Of a DNA stretch of 64,000 bases, positions 41,932 to 50,588 are shown in pieces; position 1 is the stretch's first letter, and every line of letters begins with the position of its first letter. This DNA is from Alloalcanivorax profundimaris. GTDB lineage: Bacteria > Pseudomonadota > Gammaproteobacteria > Pseudomonadales > Alcanivoracaceae. The stretch covers positions 186,001 through 250,000 of the forward strand of contig NZ_JABJWH010000040.1 in assembly GCF_015265435.1 (NCBI RefSeq), written 5' to 3'. The translations under genes and the position numbers were made by a program. The notes under the pieces are model-generated. The model was given only the letters and a program-made list of their open reading frames with translations, was not told the DNA's origin and searched no databases.

Positions 41932-43176
41932 ATGACCACCCCAACCCCGGCGGCGTTACCGCGCCGCGCCCTGGCCGGCATGATCACCGTGGCCGTACTG
42001 GTGGGCCTGAACCTGCGGCCTTCCATGGCCGCCGTGGGCCCCCTGGCCGACCGCATCCAGGCGGAACTGGGCGCCAGTTATACCGGCCTGGCCCTGCTCA
42101 CCACCCTGCCGGTGCTGGCCATGGCCGCCGGCTGTTTTCTCGGCGCTGGCCTGGCGCGCCGCCTTGGCGACCCGGCCCTGGTGGTGGCCTCGCTGCTGAT
42201 GATCCTGCTGGCGGACCTGGCCCGCCTGGCCAACCAGACCCTGGCCGGCCTGATGCTCACCGCCCTGGTGGCCGGCTTCGGCATCGCCTTCCTGCAGGTG
42301 CGCCTGCCGGCGCTGATCAAACGCCGCGCCGGCGGCTACACCGCTCTGGTGATGGGCTGGTACATCGCCGCGGTGATGGGCGGCGCCGCCCTGGCGTCCT
42401 CCCTGGCGCCGTCGCTGGCCACCCTGGCCGGCGGCTGGCGGGCTGGCCTGGCGGTATGGGCCGCGCTCGCGGTGCTGGCGCTGCTGGCCTGGTGGCGAGG
42501 CCGGGCCGTGTTCGGCGCGCCGCCGGCGCAAGGCGCCGCCGTGCCCACCGCCGGCCTCTGGCGGCGTCCCCGCACCTGGACCCTGGCGCTGTTCTTCGGC
42601 CTCGGCACCGCCGGCTACACCTGCGTGCTGGCCTGGCTGCCGCCGTACTACGTGGCACGGGGCTTCAGCCCCAGCCAGGCCGGCGGCCTGCTCGGCTTTC
42701 TCACCGCCATGGAAGTGGTGGCCGGCCTGCTGTTGCCGCCCCTGGTCCTGAAAAGCCCGGACCGCCGCCCGGCGTTGCTGGCGGTGCTCGCCAGCGCCCT
42801 GGCCGGGTTCGTGCTGCTGGCCGGCTGGCCCCTGGGCTCGCCGCTGCTGGTGGCCACCCTCCTGGGCCTGGGCATCGGCGGGCTGTTCCCGCTCAGCCTG
42901 ATCGTCGCCATGGACCACCATGACAACGCGGAAGTCGCCGGCGCCCTGGTAGGCATCGTCCAGGGCATCGGCTACCTGATCGCCGCCTTCTCGCCGTTCC
43001 TGGCCGGCCTGATCCGCGACCGCCTCGGCGACTTCGCCCTGGCCTGGGTGGGGCTCGGCGCGCTCTACGTGCTGCTCATCGCCATGGCGCTGCGCTTCAA
43101 CCCGCGCCGCTACGCCCGGCACTACGGCTGGCAATGGATTAGCCGGAGCGGAACAGGCGCAAAAAACCCTGAATAG
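41932..43176 (+). CDS. CynX/NimT-type MFS transporter
   Basis: A 414-residue permease with about twelve helices. The opening VLVGLNLRPSMAAVGPLADRIQ is the CynX family signature, and GLGTAGYTCVLAWLPPYYVARGFS starts the second half. Family members handle cyanate, nitroimidazoles or small anions. It follows the purine-degradation genes by 42 bp with its own GAGGAAG site, so uptake of a ureide or nitrogen compound is plausible but inferred. All helices seem intact. Confidence 0.85.
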   Translation: MTTPTPAALPRRALAGMITVAVLVGLNLRPSMAAVGPLADRIQAELGASYTGLALLTTLPVLAMAAGCFLGAGLARRLGDPALVVASLLMILLADLARLANQTLAGLMLTALVAGFGIAFLQVRLPALIKRRAGGYTALVMGWYIAAVMGGAALASSLAPSLATLAGGWRAGLAVWAALAVLALLAWWRGRAVFGAPPAQGAAVPTAGLWRRPRTWTLALFFGLGTAGYTCVLAWLPPYYVARGFSPSQAGGLLGFLTAMEVVAGLLLPPLVLKSPDRRPALLAVLASALAGFVLLAGWPLGSPLLVATLLGLGIGGLFPLSLIVAMDHHDNAEVAGALVGIVQGIGYLIAAFSPFLAGLIRDRLGDFALAWVGLGALYVLLIAMALRFNPRRYARHYGWQWISRSGTGAKNPE

Positions 43177-43296
43177 GGGGAGGTGGAATGTGTTTTGCGT
43201 CACGGTATTCCCGAGGAGCGTGTCTAGAATCATTCGGCAATGCGTCTGGGTACACATAACAGCAAGGGCGCACTACATGAAATTTTGGGGGATAAG

Positions 43297-44562
43297 ATGG
43301 ATAAAAGCATTTACGCCGGGGCGGCCATGGCCGCGATCCTGGCCATGACCGGTTGTGGCGGGTCGAGCAGTTCCAGTAGCGATGGGGGGGCCGTTGCCCG
43401 CACCGCCCACTTCGTGGACAACGCCGTCACCGGCCTGCACTACACCTGCGATGGTTCAAGCACCCAGACCACCGGGGAGCAGGGCCTGCTGCGTTGCCCG
43501 GACGGCGCCACGGCACGTTTTCTGATCGGCGACATTCAATTGGGCGAGACCGTGGTCGACGGCAACACCGTCTTCATCACCCCGGCGGACCTGGCCGGCG
43601 AGGACGCCGATGAAAACGACAACACGGTGATCAACATCAGCCGTTTCCTGATCAGCCTGGACGCCGACCAGGACCTGGCCAACGGCATTCAGATCGATCC
43701 CGCCTCGCACCAGGACCTGGGCCTGGCCATCGACTTCAGCCTGGACCCGGTGGCCTTTGAAACCGCGATCGCCTCCGCCCTGGACATGCTCACCAACGAC
43801 TTGCCCGGCGGCCCCCACCCCTTGGTGGCCACGGCGGACGCCCAGGACCACGTCACCCTGGCGCTGCATTTGACCAATGCCGGCCTGTACCGTGGCACCG
43901 TGCATCACACGGTCGACACCACCAACGGCATGACTTTCCTGGTCACCCGGGAAGGCGCCGTTTACGGCAGCAACCAGTCCGCCGAGGGGTTCTATACGGC
44001 CACCGGTTTCGAGGAAAGCTCGGACTGGTTGAGCACCCTGGGCAGCGGCGACGATTTCAAGATCGACGGCACCAGTGGCGCCACCTACTTTATCGACGCC
44101 ACCTTCGCCAAGGGCCGGGCGACCGGCCAGCCGGCGGGTGACGACTACCCGCGTTTCGAAGCTATCCGCCGCCTGGCCTTCGACCCGCTCTACGACCAGG
44201 ACCTGGTTCAGGACTTCGCGGATCTGCTGCCGCTGGCCATTGGCATCGGCGAGAACAGCGATGCGCCCTTCGTGATCGCCAGCGCGGGCGAGGGCCTGGA
44301 CGGCGCGCCGTTCGGTTTCTTTGAAGGCGGGCCGCCCTCCGAGCAGCTTGAGAACGACGTGGAGTATGGGGATATCGTGGTCGTCGAAGTGGTCAGCACG
44401 AACGACCGAGCCCTCCGTCTGCTGGGCATGTCCATGGCTGGTTACCTGGTCGATGCCACCGTCGACCTGAGCGAGGCCGAACCCACGGTGAACGCCACCT
44501 GGGAACACGTCCACGAAGGTCGACGAGGCGAAACGCAGACCGTTCTCTTTATGGGCGAATAA
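43297..44562 (+). CDS. Lipoprotein of unknown function with CGGSSSSSS tether
   Basis: A 421-residue lipoprotein. ATG 43297 is preceded by GGGGGAT and starts a signal peptide with lipobox AMTGC followed by GGSSSSSS. The mature protein is acidic, with FVDNAVTGLHYTCDGSSTQTTGEQGLLRC, a two-cysteine module like those in surface Ig-like or calcium-binding proteins, and DADQDLANG stretches. No enzyme motif is seen. The tether resembles those at 24141 and 25907. Its own 120-bp upstream gap suggests a separate promoter. Confidence 0.78.
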   Translation: MDKSIYAGAAMAAILAMTGCGGSSSSSSDGGAVARTAHFVDNAVTGLHYTCDGSSTQTTGEQGLLRCPDGATARFLIGDIQLGETVVDGNTVFITPADLAGEDADENDNTVINISRFLISLDADQDLANGIQIDPASHQDLGLAIDFSLDPVAFETAIASALDMLTNDLPGGPHPLVATADAQDHVTLALHLTNAGLYRGTVHHTVDTTNGMTFLVTREGAVYGSNQSAEGFYTATGFEESSDWLSTLGSGDDFKIDGTSGATYFIDATFAKGRATGQPAGDDYPRFEAIRRLAFDPLYDQDLVQDFADLLPLAIGIGENSDAPFVIASAGEGLDGAPFGFFEGGPPSEQLENDVEYGDIVVVEVVSTNDRALRLLGMSMAGYLVDATVDLSEAEPTVNATWEHVHEGRRGETQTVLFMGE

Positions 44563-44631
44563 TCCGGCGGAGTTCTGCTGACGGGGGTGGCAGGAACGGC
44601 GTTTTTCGTCAGCCGGTTGTGTGGTGCGTCA

Positions 44632-44653
44632 AGAATGTTATCTTATAACGTCT
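44632..44653 (+). promoter_or_regulatory. Zur box of the zinc operon
   Basis: GAATGTTATCTTATAACGTC matches the proteobacterial Zur consensus (GTTATA-N-TATAAC type) with the core TGTTAT-CT-TATAACG. It lies 27 bp before the ZrgA-like start codon, placing the operon under zinc repression. Confidence 0.82.
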
Positions 44654-44679
44654 TTGATGCGCCGATCCCGGGAGCTGCC

Positions 44680-45267
44680 ATGAATCGACGGACTCTTCTG
44701 CCCCTCGTGTCTTTCGGGGTGCTGCTGGGCGCCACGGCCCAGGCCGCGCCGGTGCATCAGCACGGCCGCGCGGAGGCGGCTCTGGTGGTGGAAGGTGACT
44801 CTCTGACGCTGTCGTTCCGGGCGCCGCTGATGGATATCGTCGGCGCCGAGCGGTCGCCGGCGGACACCGCGGAGCGCGAGCGTTACCGGGAACGCATGGC
44901 CAAAGTCACCGCGCCGCGGCCGGCGGAGGCGGCGGGCTGCGAATTGAAGGATGAGCGGGTCAGCGGGCTGGCGGAACTGTTTCCAGAGGGTCACGATCCT
45001 GCCGACCATGACCATGACCATGACCATGACCATGACCATGACCATGACCATGACCATGACCATGACCATGGCGACCGTCACGCCCACCATCAGGACCTGG
45101 AAGCGACCTGGACCTACCAGTGTGACCACATCGCCGAACTGGACGCGGTGACCTGGCCCTTCCTGTCGGACTTTCCCAGCCTCACCACCGAGGTGATCCT
45201 GCTGCTGCCGAGCGGGCAGGGCGCCCGCACCCTGAGCCCCGGCGACACCCGGCTGCCCCTGGAGTGA
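44680..45267 (+). CDS. ZrgA/PA4063-like zinc-binding periplasmic protein (DUF2796)
   Basis: A 195-residue exported protein with a signal peptide ending AQAAPVHQHG. The family pattern HQHGRAEAALVVEGDSLTLSFRAPLMDIVGAE is clear. A His-Asp tandem run (HDHDH...) occupies about residues 110-131 and would bind zinc. It resembles V. cholerae ZrgA and P. aeruginosa PA4063, which belong to a Zur-controlled ABC system. A Zur box lies just upstream. ATG 44680 begins the signal peptide and was chosen over the longer frame from 44587. Confidence 0.9.
   Translation: MNRRTLLPLVSFGVLLGATAQAAPVHQHGRAEAALVVEGDSLTLSFRAPLMDIVGAERSPADTAERERYRERMAKVTAPRPAEAAGCELKDERVSGLAELFPEGHDPADHDHDHDHDHDHDHDHDHDHDHGDRHAHHQDLEATWTYQCDHIAELDAVTWPFLSDFPSLTTEVILLLPSGQGARTLSPGDTRLPLE
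45007..45066 (+). repeat. Ten tandem copies of the hexamer CATGAC
   Basis: The hexamer CATGAC is repeated ten times without error and encodes alternating His-Asp. In-frame slippage would change the length of the metal-binding tract without breaking the gene. Confidence 0.95.
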
Positions 45268-45269
45268 CC

Positions 45270-45989
45270 ATGGCGCTGGAGGTGGAGGACCTGCGTTTCC
45301 ATCACCCGGGCCAGACACGGCCCTTCATCGCCGTGGAGCGCTTTCATCTGGAAGCCGGCGAACGGGTGCTGATCCATGGCCCCAGCGGCTGTGGCAAGAG
45401 CACGCTGTTGTCACTGATCACCGGCATCCGCCCCTTGCAGCGCGGCCGCATCCGGGTGGCCGACGAGCCGTTTTCGGAGCTGTCCCAGCGCCGCCGTGAT
45501 GCCTTCCGGGCGGACCACATCGGGGTGATTTTCCAGGCCTTCAACCTGCTGCCCTATCTCTCCGCCCTGGACAACGTGCGCCTGACGCCCTCGTTCTCCA
45601 AACGCCGCCGGCAACGCGAGGGCCGCGCCGATACGTCCGATACGGCTGATAAAGCCGGAAAAGAGAGCGCCGCCCTGGCCCTGCTGGGCCGGCTGGGCCT
45701 GGATTCGACGGTGGCGCGGCTGCCCGCCCATCAACTGTCCTTCGGCCAGCAGCAGCGCGTGGCGGCGGCCCGGGCACTCTACGGCGAACCGGAGCTGATT
45801 GTCGCCGACGAACCCACCTCGGCCCTGGACACCGAGCACCGCGATGGCCTGATGCGGCTGCTGGCGGAACAGTGCGAACGCAGCGGCAGCGCCTTGCTGA
45901 TGGTCAGCCACGATCCGGATGTGGCCGGGTATTTCCATCGCGCCCTTTCCTTCGACGAGCTCAACCGGGCGGCCCACCATGTTGCCTAG
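45270..45989 (+). CDS. ABC transporter ATPase, LolD/MacB type, zinc operon
   Basis: A 239-residue ATPase: Walker A GPSGCGKST, a Q loop in GVIFQAFNLLPYLSALDNV, signature LSFGQQQRVAAAR, Walker B LIVADEPTSALD and H loop MVSHD. An insert around residues 110-130 is basic and poorly conserved. The equivalents are PA4064 and ZrgB-like proteins. The ATG at 45270 lies 3 bp after the zrgA-like stop; a GTG at 45264 overlapping it is possible. The permease gene starts inside its last codons. Confidence 0.92.
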   Translation: MALEVEDLRFHHPGQTRPFIAVERFHLEAGERVLIHGPSGCGKSTLLSLITGIRPLQRGRIRVADEPFSELSQRRRDAFRADHIGVIFQAFNLLPYLSALDNVRLTPSFSKRRRQREGRADTSDTADKAGKESAALALLGRLGLDSTVARLPAHQLSFGQQQRVAAARALYGEPELIVADEPTSALDTEHRDGLMRLLAEQCERSGSALLMVSHDPDVAGYFHRALSFDELNRAAHHVA

Positions 45990-47225
45990 AGTGATCCTGG
46001 CCTCCCTGGCCACCCGCAAGACCTCGGCGGCCCTGATCGTTGCCGCCATCGCCCTGAGTCTGGTGATGATCCTGGGCATCGAGCGGCTGCGCCACCAGGT
46101 GCACGCCAACTTCGCCAGCACCGTCTCCGGCATGGACCTGATCGTGGGGGCCCGGGGCGGGGCCACCAACATCCTGCTCTACAGCGTCTTCCACCTGAGT
46201 GAGCCCACGGCCGGCATTGAATGGCGCACCGTGGAGCATCTGGCCGCCCACCCCAAGGTGAAGTGGTGGATTCCCATCTCACTGGGCGACTTCCATCGCG
46301 GCTTCCCGGTGGTGGCCACCAACGACAGCTACCTGGAACACTACCGCTACGGCCGCGACCGCCCCCTGGAACTGGCCACCGGTAAATGGTTCGCCGGCCC
46401 CGACCAGGTGGTGCTGGGCAGCGACGTGGCCCGGCGCCTGGGCTACGGCCCGGGCACCTCGGTGGTGCTGGCCCACGGCTCGGGCGGCGGCCCGGCCATC
46501 ATCAAACACGCGGATCACCCCTTCACCGTCAGCGGGGTCCTGGCGCCCACCGGCACCCCAGTGGACCAGGGCCTGTACATCTCCCTGCAGGCCATGGCGC
46601 TGATTCACAGCGGCGGGCGATACGCTTATCCAACACCGGGCGGCCCGGCGGCCCGGCGGCCAGCGACATGCCGGACTCCGTCAACGCCGTGATGCTGGGC
46701 CTGAAACAGCGCACCGCCATCCTCGGCCTGCAACGGGAACTGTCCAACTACGACGGCGAACCGCTCAGCGCCATCATCCCCGGCGTGGAACTACAGCGCC
46801 TGTGGCGCATGACCGCCAACGTGGAAAACGCGCTGCGCGCCGCCTCGGTGGCGGTGTTCCTGGTCGCCCTGCTGGTACTGATTTCCACGGTGCTGGCGGC
46901 CCTGGAAGGCCGCCGCCACGAACTGGCCGTGCTGCGCGCCGCCGGCGCCGGCCGGGGCACCGTCTACGGCGTGATCGTCGGCGAAAGCCTCTGCCTCACC
47001 CTGGCCGGCTGCGCCAGCGGGGTGCTGCTGCTGTTCGCCGCCCAACAGATCCTTGCCCCCTGGGCCCTCATGGAATGGTCCCTGCGGCTGCCCTCGTACC
47101 TGCTGGCGTGGCGCGAACTGCCCCTGGTCGCCGCCGTGCTGCTGGCCGGCTCCCTGGCCGGCCTGCTGCCGGCCGAAAAAGCCTTCCGCAACAGCCTCGC
47201 CGACGGCCTCACTCCCCGGAGCTGA
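45979..47225 (+). pseudogene. FtsX/MacB-type permease of the zinc operon, frameshifted
   Basis: The reading frame starts at ATG 45979 (MLPRVILASLATRKTSAALIV) and follows a MacB/FtsX-type permease through SLQAMALIHSGGRYAYP, then leaves it and stops at 46692. The rest, from about GGPAASDMPDSVNAVMLGLKQRTA to the end at 47225 with three helices and DGLTPRS, continues in the -1 frame. The switch lies in the GC-repeat at about 46638-46664 and corresponds to one missing base. Total length would be near 415 residues. Either the permease is inactivated, or a sequencing error or slippage in this run explains it; the ATPase and both flanking genes are intact. Confidence 0.82.
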
Positions 47226-47226
47226 C

Positions 47227-47805
47227 ATGAAACACCTTTCCCTTGCCCTGGTCGCCTTGCTACTCAGCACCACGGCGTTCGGAGCCGAGCCCGCCCCGCC
47301 CGCCGAGCCTCCGGACGTCCAGGCGGAATCCAATGTCTGGGACACCCTGGTCCCCAAGGACTGGGACCCCCGCGCCGAATACGAAGCCATCTCAAAGGAA
47401 ATCTACGGCGAGAATTCCCCCGACCAGCTCGACGACACCGACGCCCGCGCCGTGCAACTCTTCGACGCCATGCAGGACGCCTGGAGCAATGCACCCCTGC
47501 GCCAGGACCTGAACGACACCGCCCTGACTCTCCCCGGCTTCGTGGTCCCCCTGGAAGGCGACGACAAACACCTGCGCGAATTCCTGCTGGTGCCGTACTT
47601 CGGCGCCTGCATCCACTTCCCCCCGCCGCCCCGCAACCAGGTGGTGCTGGTCAAAATGCAGGGCGAGGGCATGCCCGTGGACATGATGTGGGACGCCGTG
47701 GAAATCGAAGGCACCCTCAAGGTCGACTCCCAGGACACGGAATACGGCACCGCCGGTTACGTACTGGAGGCCGAAAGCGCCGGGCTTTATAAAGGGGACG
47801 AATAA
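47227..47805 (+). CDS. DUF3299 periplasmic protein of the zinc operon
   Basis: A 192-residue exported protein with signal MKHLSLALVALLLSTTAFGAE. The DUF3299 core is visible: ALTLPGFVVPLEGDDKHLREFLLVPYFGACIHFPPPPRNQVVLV. The single Cys in FGACIH and its neighbouring His suggest metal binding. The equivalent is PA4066, the last gene of the Zur-regulated PA4063-4066 operon. The gene starts 1 bp after the permease stop. Confidence 0.88.
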   Translation: MKHLSLALVALLLSTTAFGAEPAPPAEPPDVQAESNVWDTLVPKDWDPRAEYEAISKEIYGENSPDQLDDTDARAVQLFDAMQDAWSNAPLRQDLNDTALTLPGFVVPLEGDDKHLREFLLVPYFGACIHFPPPPRNQVVLVKMQGEGMPVDMMWDAVEIEGTLKVDSQDTEYGTAGYVLEAESAGLYKGDE

Positions 47806-47875
47806 CCCTCAATTCGAAGGAACAAGCTCCTTGCATTTATTGGCGGGATAGGTAAATTCGGAACTGCTTCACATA

Positions 47876-47902
47876 AAAAGCCGGCCTGGAGAGCCCGGCT
47901 AA
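47876..47902 (+). terminator. Possible terminator after the zinc operon
   Basis: AGCCGG/CCGGCT arms around a 10-base loop in an A-rich context. No T tract follows, so termination efficiency is doubtful. Confidence 0.4.
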
Positions 47903-47974
47903 TAAGGGGATAAAGGGGAAACGGATGTCTGATTACCTAGGTCCGGACTGGGCACCGCGAAGGGGATAAACCGC

Positions 47975-48425
47975 ATGGCGACGGTGATCCCCAACCTCAG
48001 CACCCTCCGTAATATGACGCCCGGCGAACGTTGCCTGGGCCAGCGCCTCGAAACCCTGCTTGAAGACGACTACACCGTTTGGTACGACATTCCCCTCGGC
48101 CGACAGCGCCGCTACCCGGATTTTATCGTCCTGCACCCCGGGCGGGGTCTGCTGTTCCTGGAAGTAAAGGACTGGAAACCGGATACCCTCCGGCGTCTTA
48201 CTCCCACCCACGCGGACATTCACACCCCCTCCGGCCTAAAAACCGTCAGCAACCCCTTGGAACAGGCGCGCCAATACGGCCTGGTCGCGATCAACCGTTT
48301 GCAGGGCGACGACCACCGCAAGCAAACCGCCGGCCCCGGGCCGCCTCTGTTTCCCCTGGGGTTACGGCGCAATATCAAAAGCATACGATAAAAGTAAGCC
48401 GGCGGTGCCAATACCAATAATGTAA
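47975..48425 (+). pseudogene. NERD-domain gene broken by a frameshift and cut at the island edge
   Basis: The start MATVIPNLSTLRNMTPGERCLGQRLETLLEDDYTVWYDIPLG ... YPDFIVLHPGRGLLFLEVKDWK is a NERD nuclease domain with the D...ExK residues. Homology in this frame ends around 48340; the continuation (CFPWGYGAISKAYD) lies in another frame, so there is a frameshift in the GC-rich CCGGCCCCGGG run. That frame ends at 48425, where the AT-rich island starts. Full-length NERD-helicase proteins have about 600 residues, so most of the gene is gone. Confidence 0.82.
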
Positions 48426-48684
48426 TTCTACTAACACGACAGGGCAGCGGGAAGTGGGGATCGAAGCACTGATGTTGGTGGGACTGGGCGGAATTAATGA
48501 AGATGAGGAGAACCTGGAGTATTGAGTGCGTGTGTTTTGTGGGGTTATAAATTGGGGGCGAAGTAGTTTTTTGGCTGGCGGCGAAGATAGTCTGCTTTTG
48601 TAGGGGGTTACATGTTTAGGGCGTCCGGATCCATTATAAAATGGGTGACTAAAGATCGATTTATTAGTGAATTCGAGGAATTTT
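48426..48684. other. Island left margin, no gene recognised
   Basis: This 259-bp stretch drops in GC and carries no open frame with a ribosome site and no recognisable family. A GAGGAA site near its end serves the gene at 48685. No direct repeat with the right margin was found by eye. Confidence 0.5.
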
Positions 48685-49563
48685 ATGACCATTGAAATGG
48701 TAGGTGCGCAGAGCTTCGATGAATTGCGTAATGAATTTGTCGAAGCTGAGGAGTGGTTGCGAGAAATTGGGTTTTCAACTGACAATAATAGGGTGGCGGC
48801 ATATCGGAAATTGATCGATGTTCTGGTTGCTCTTTATGAGAATGAAAAATTTGAAGAGATAAACGAAGAGCTTTCTTCTTATCTCAATGCGCTTTATGAA
48901 GCCAACGAGATCATTTTCATCCACAAAACTATAGGTGGTGTTCAGCCAGCATTGATAAAAGACAGGATAGAAAAGATTGTTAGCGGGCCAGATAATTATA
49001 AAGATGAAGGGGCGTCCGGGAATAGGGCGCGTAATTTTGCTTTTGAGCTTTTGGTGGCTGGGCGCTTTATGGGTAGTGGCTTTGTGGTTGGTTTTGATTC
49101 GGTTACGGATGTGGTGGTGGAGAATGATGGGATAAGACTATTAATTGAATGCAAGAGGCCCGTGTCTAAAAACAGCGCCTGCCGAAATGTAAATAGAGCG
49201 ATAAAGCAGATAAAAAAGAGAATGAGAGGCGTTGGTAATAATGCTACTAGAGGTATCGTTGCTATAGATGCTGGACGTATAATTAACGATGGGTTTAAAG
49301 TTTTGGTTGGCGACGATGAGACCAACCTTAATGAGAGGCTGAGGCGTTGTGTTTATGACTTTATAGAGATGAATAGAGATAAATGGTTAGCTTTAAGAAA
49401 AAAGGGTGTTTTGGGTGTTATGGTTAGATTTTCTTGTATGGCTATAAATAAAGAAAATAATATGTATACATACTGCCAGTACTATTCTGCTTTCCCTTTT
49501 GGTGAAAAAGGTGGCTATGATTATGCTGTTTTGTCTGAAATTGTGGGAGGGTTGCAGAGATGA
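48685..49563 (+). CDS. PD-(D/E)xK nuclease-like protein of the island
   Basis: A 292-residue AT-rich gene without a close family that I recognise. Residues 1-100 are helical and acidic. The core at about 112-180 reads NRARNFAFELLVAGRFM, then SVTDVVVENDGIRLLIECKRPVSKNSA: Asp about 142 and the ECK pair about 155-157 form the D-x(n)-ExK site of the restriction-endonuclease fold, with Glu 121 as a possible extra ligand. It converges on the retron genes. Restriction or abortive-infection activity is inferred from motif and setting. ATG 48685 has GAGGAA 7 bases upstream. Confidence 0.6.
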   Translation: MTIEMVGAQSFDELRNEFVEAEEWLREIGFSTDNNRVAAYRKLIDVLVALYENEKFEEINEELSSYLNALYEANEIIFIHKTIGGVQPALIKDRIEKIVSGPDNYKDEGASGNRARNFAFELLVAGRFMGSGFVVGFDSVTDVVVENDGIRLLIECKRPVSKNSACRNVNRAIKQIKKRMRGVGNNATRGIVAIDAGRIINDGFKVLVGDDETNLNERLRRCVYDFIEMNRDKWLALRKKGVLGVMVRFSCMAINKENNMYTYCQYYSAFPFGEKGGYDYAVLSEIVGGLQR

Positions 49564-49629
49564 TTTGTATTTTTTGCATACTTAAAGGTGGCTAGGGTTT
49601 TGTCCCTCTTTATCTCCTGCCATCGACGT

Positions 49630-49640
49630 GGGGGGGGGGG
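49630..49640. repeat. G11 homopolymer next to the reverse transcriptase stop
   Basis: Eleven G residues on the plus strand lie immediately beyond the stop codon (49641-49643, minus strand) of the reverse transcriptase gene. It cannot alter the protein, but could be a sequencing-prone run or affect the transcript end. Confidence 0.85.
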
Positions 49641-50588
49641 TCAAATAATTTGGGAGTTGAAAATTTCTTGTATTGCTCTTTTGCCGTATTTGTTTTTCAA
49701 TCTTATGATAAATAAGGGCTCCACATCTTTTGCGAAACCTAGTAGCCCTTGCAGATGTCTGGTTTCATCGTCTGAAAGAACTCCCAGACAAGATTTGTGA
49801 ACCATGGAGCTTATTTTCCTTTTTCTTTCTCTTCCAAGGGAAAGCTTGCCGTTGTTATTAATTACGACCCCAGTAACTCTCCTGTGTCCTTTTTTTGAAG
49901 AGTAGACGGTTTTTCTGTCGTTAATGCTTAGCTGCGGGTAGTTTACCTCGCTTAGGGTATTGTGTATCTGCTCGAGGATTAAGAAACTTAAACCTTTCCT
50001 GTTGGTTGAAAAGGTCAAATCATCTGCATATCTAGTATAAAAAATCGAATTAGAAAAACACCAGTTGGCTATTATTGTGTCAAAATCAAACATAATTGAA
50101 TTTGAAAGTGCGGGTGAGGCAGGCGACCCCACACTTAATGCTAGGCGGCCTCCGCCTGTCGAGATGGTGCATAGGCGAGCTATTTGGCTGATGCTCTTTC
50201 TGTCTAGTTCTAAATCTTTAGGTAAATACTGGTAAAGATGAGTCTCTATGTCTTCCCTCTTTATGGAGGGGAAAAAGTCTTTAAAATCAAATTTTGCAAT
50301 ATAACCATTATTGGAATGAGTGATGGCGTTTCTTTTAATGCTGCTGCCCTTTTGATAGGCTGAGGCGCATTCATGAATCGGGAGTTTAGAAAAGATTCGA
50401 TCTACAAGCCAGCGCATAACGAACTTTGTTTCTTTTGCTGGTTGTGAAATAGTCCTTCGGCCGCCATTAGCTTTTTTAATGCTATAAGTTTTATACGCAT
50501 ATGGAGCTCTTGCTATTAGTCGGCCGGATTCAGATGTGCTGATGGCGAGTTCTTTTTGTAAAAGTGACTGAAAAACTGTTTCATCCAT
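49641..50588 (-). CDS. Retron-type reverse transcriptase
   Basis: A 315-residue reverse transcriptase. The retron-specific NAxxH motif is NAITH (about 87-91); RT motif 3 is KFDFKDFFPSI (about 99-109), motif 4 is GSPASPALSN (about 154-163), the catalytic motif is YADD (187-190), and the retron Y-region VTG is at about 238-240, followed by HLQGLLGFA. Length is that of free-standing retron RTs (about 300-330), with no maturase, primase or Cas1 fusion. It starts 8 bp inside the effector gene, so both come from one mRNA. It would copy the msd part of the upstream RNA into branched msDNA. Confidence 0.93.
   Translation of the reverse strand: MDETVFQSLLQKELAISTSESGRLIARAPYAYKTYSIKKANGGRRTISQPAKETKFVMRWLVDRIFSKLPIHECASAYQKGSSIKRNAITHSNNGYIAKFDFKDFFPSIKREDIETHLYQYLPKDLELDRKSISQIARLCTISTGGGRLALSVGSPASPALSNSIMFDFDTIIANWCFSNSIFYTRYADDLTFSTNRKGLSFLILEQIHNTLSEVNYPQLSINDRKTVYSSKKGHRRVTGVVINNNGKLSLGRERKRKISSMVHKSCLGVLSDDETRHLQGLLGFAKDVEPLFIIRLKNKYGKRAIQEIFNSQII

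Noticed and set aside
49641-50588. Reverse transcriptase as part of a group II intron or diversity-generating retroelement.
   Set aside because: No maturase domain, no intron domain V/VI-like structure and no template/variable repeat pair were seen, while retron NAxxH and VTG motifs are present.
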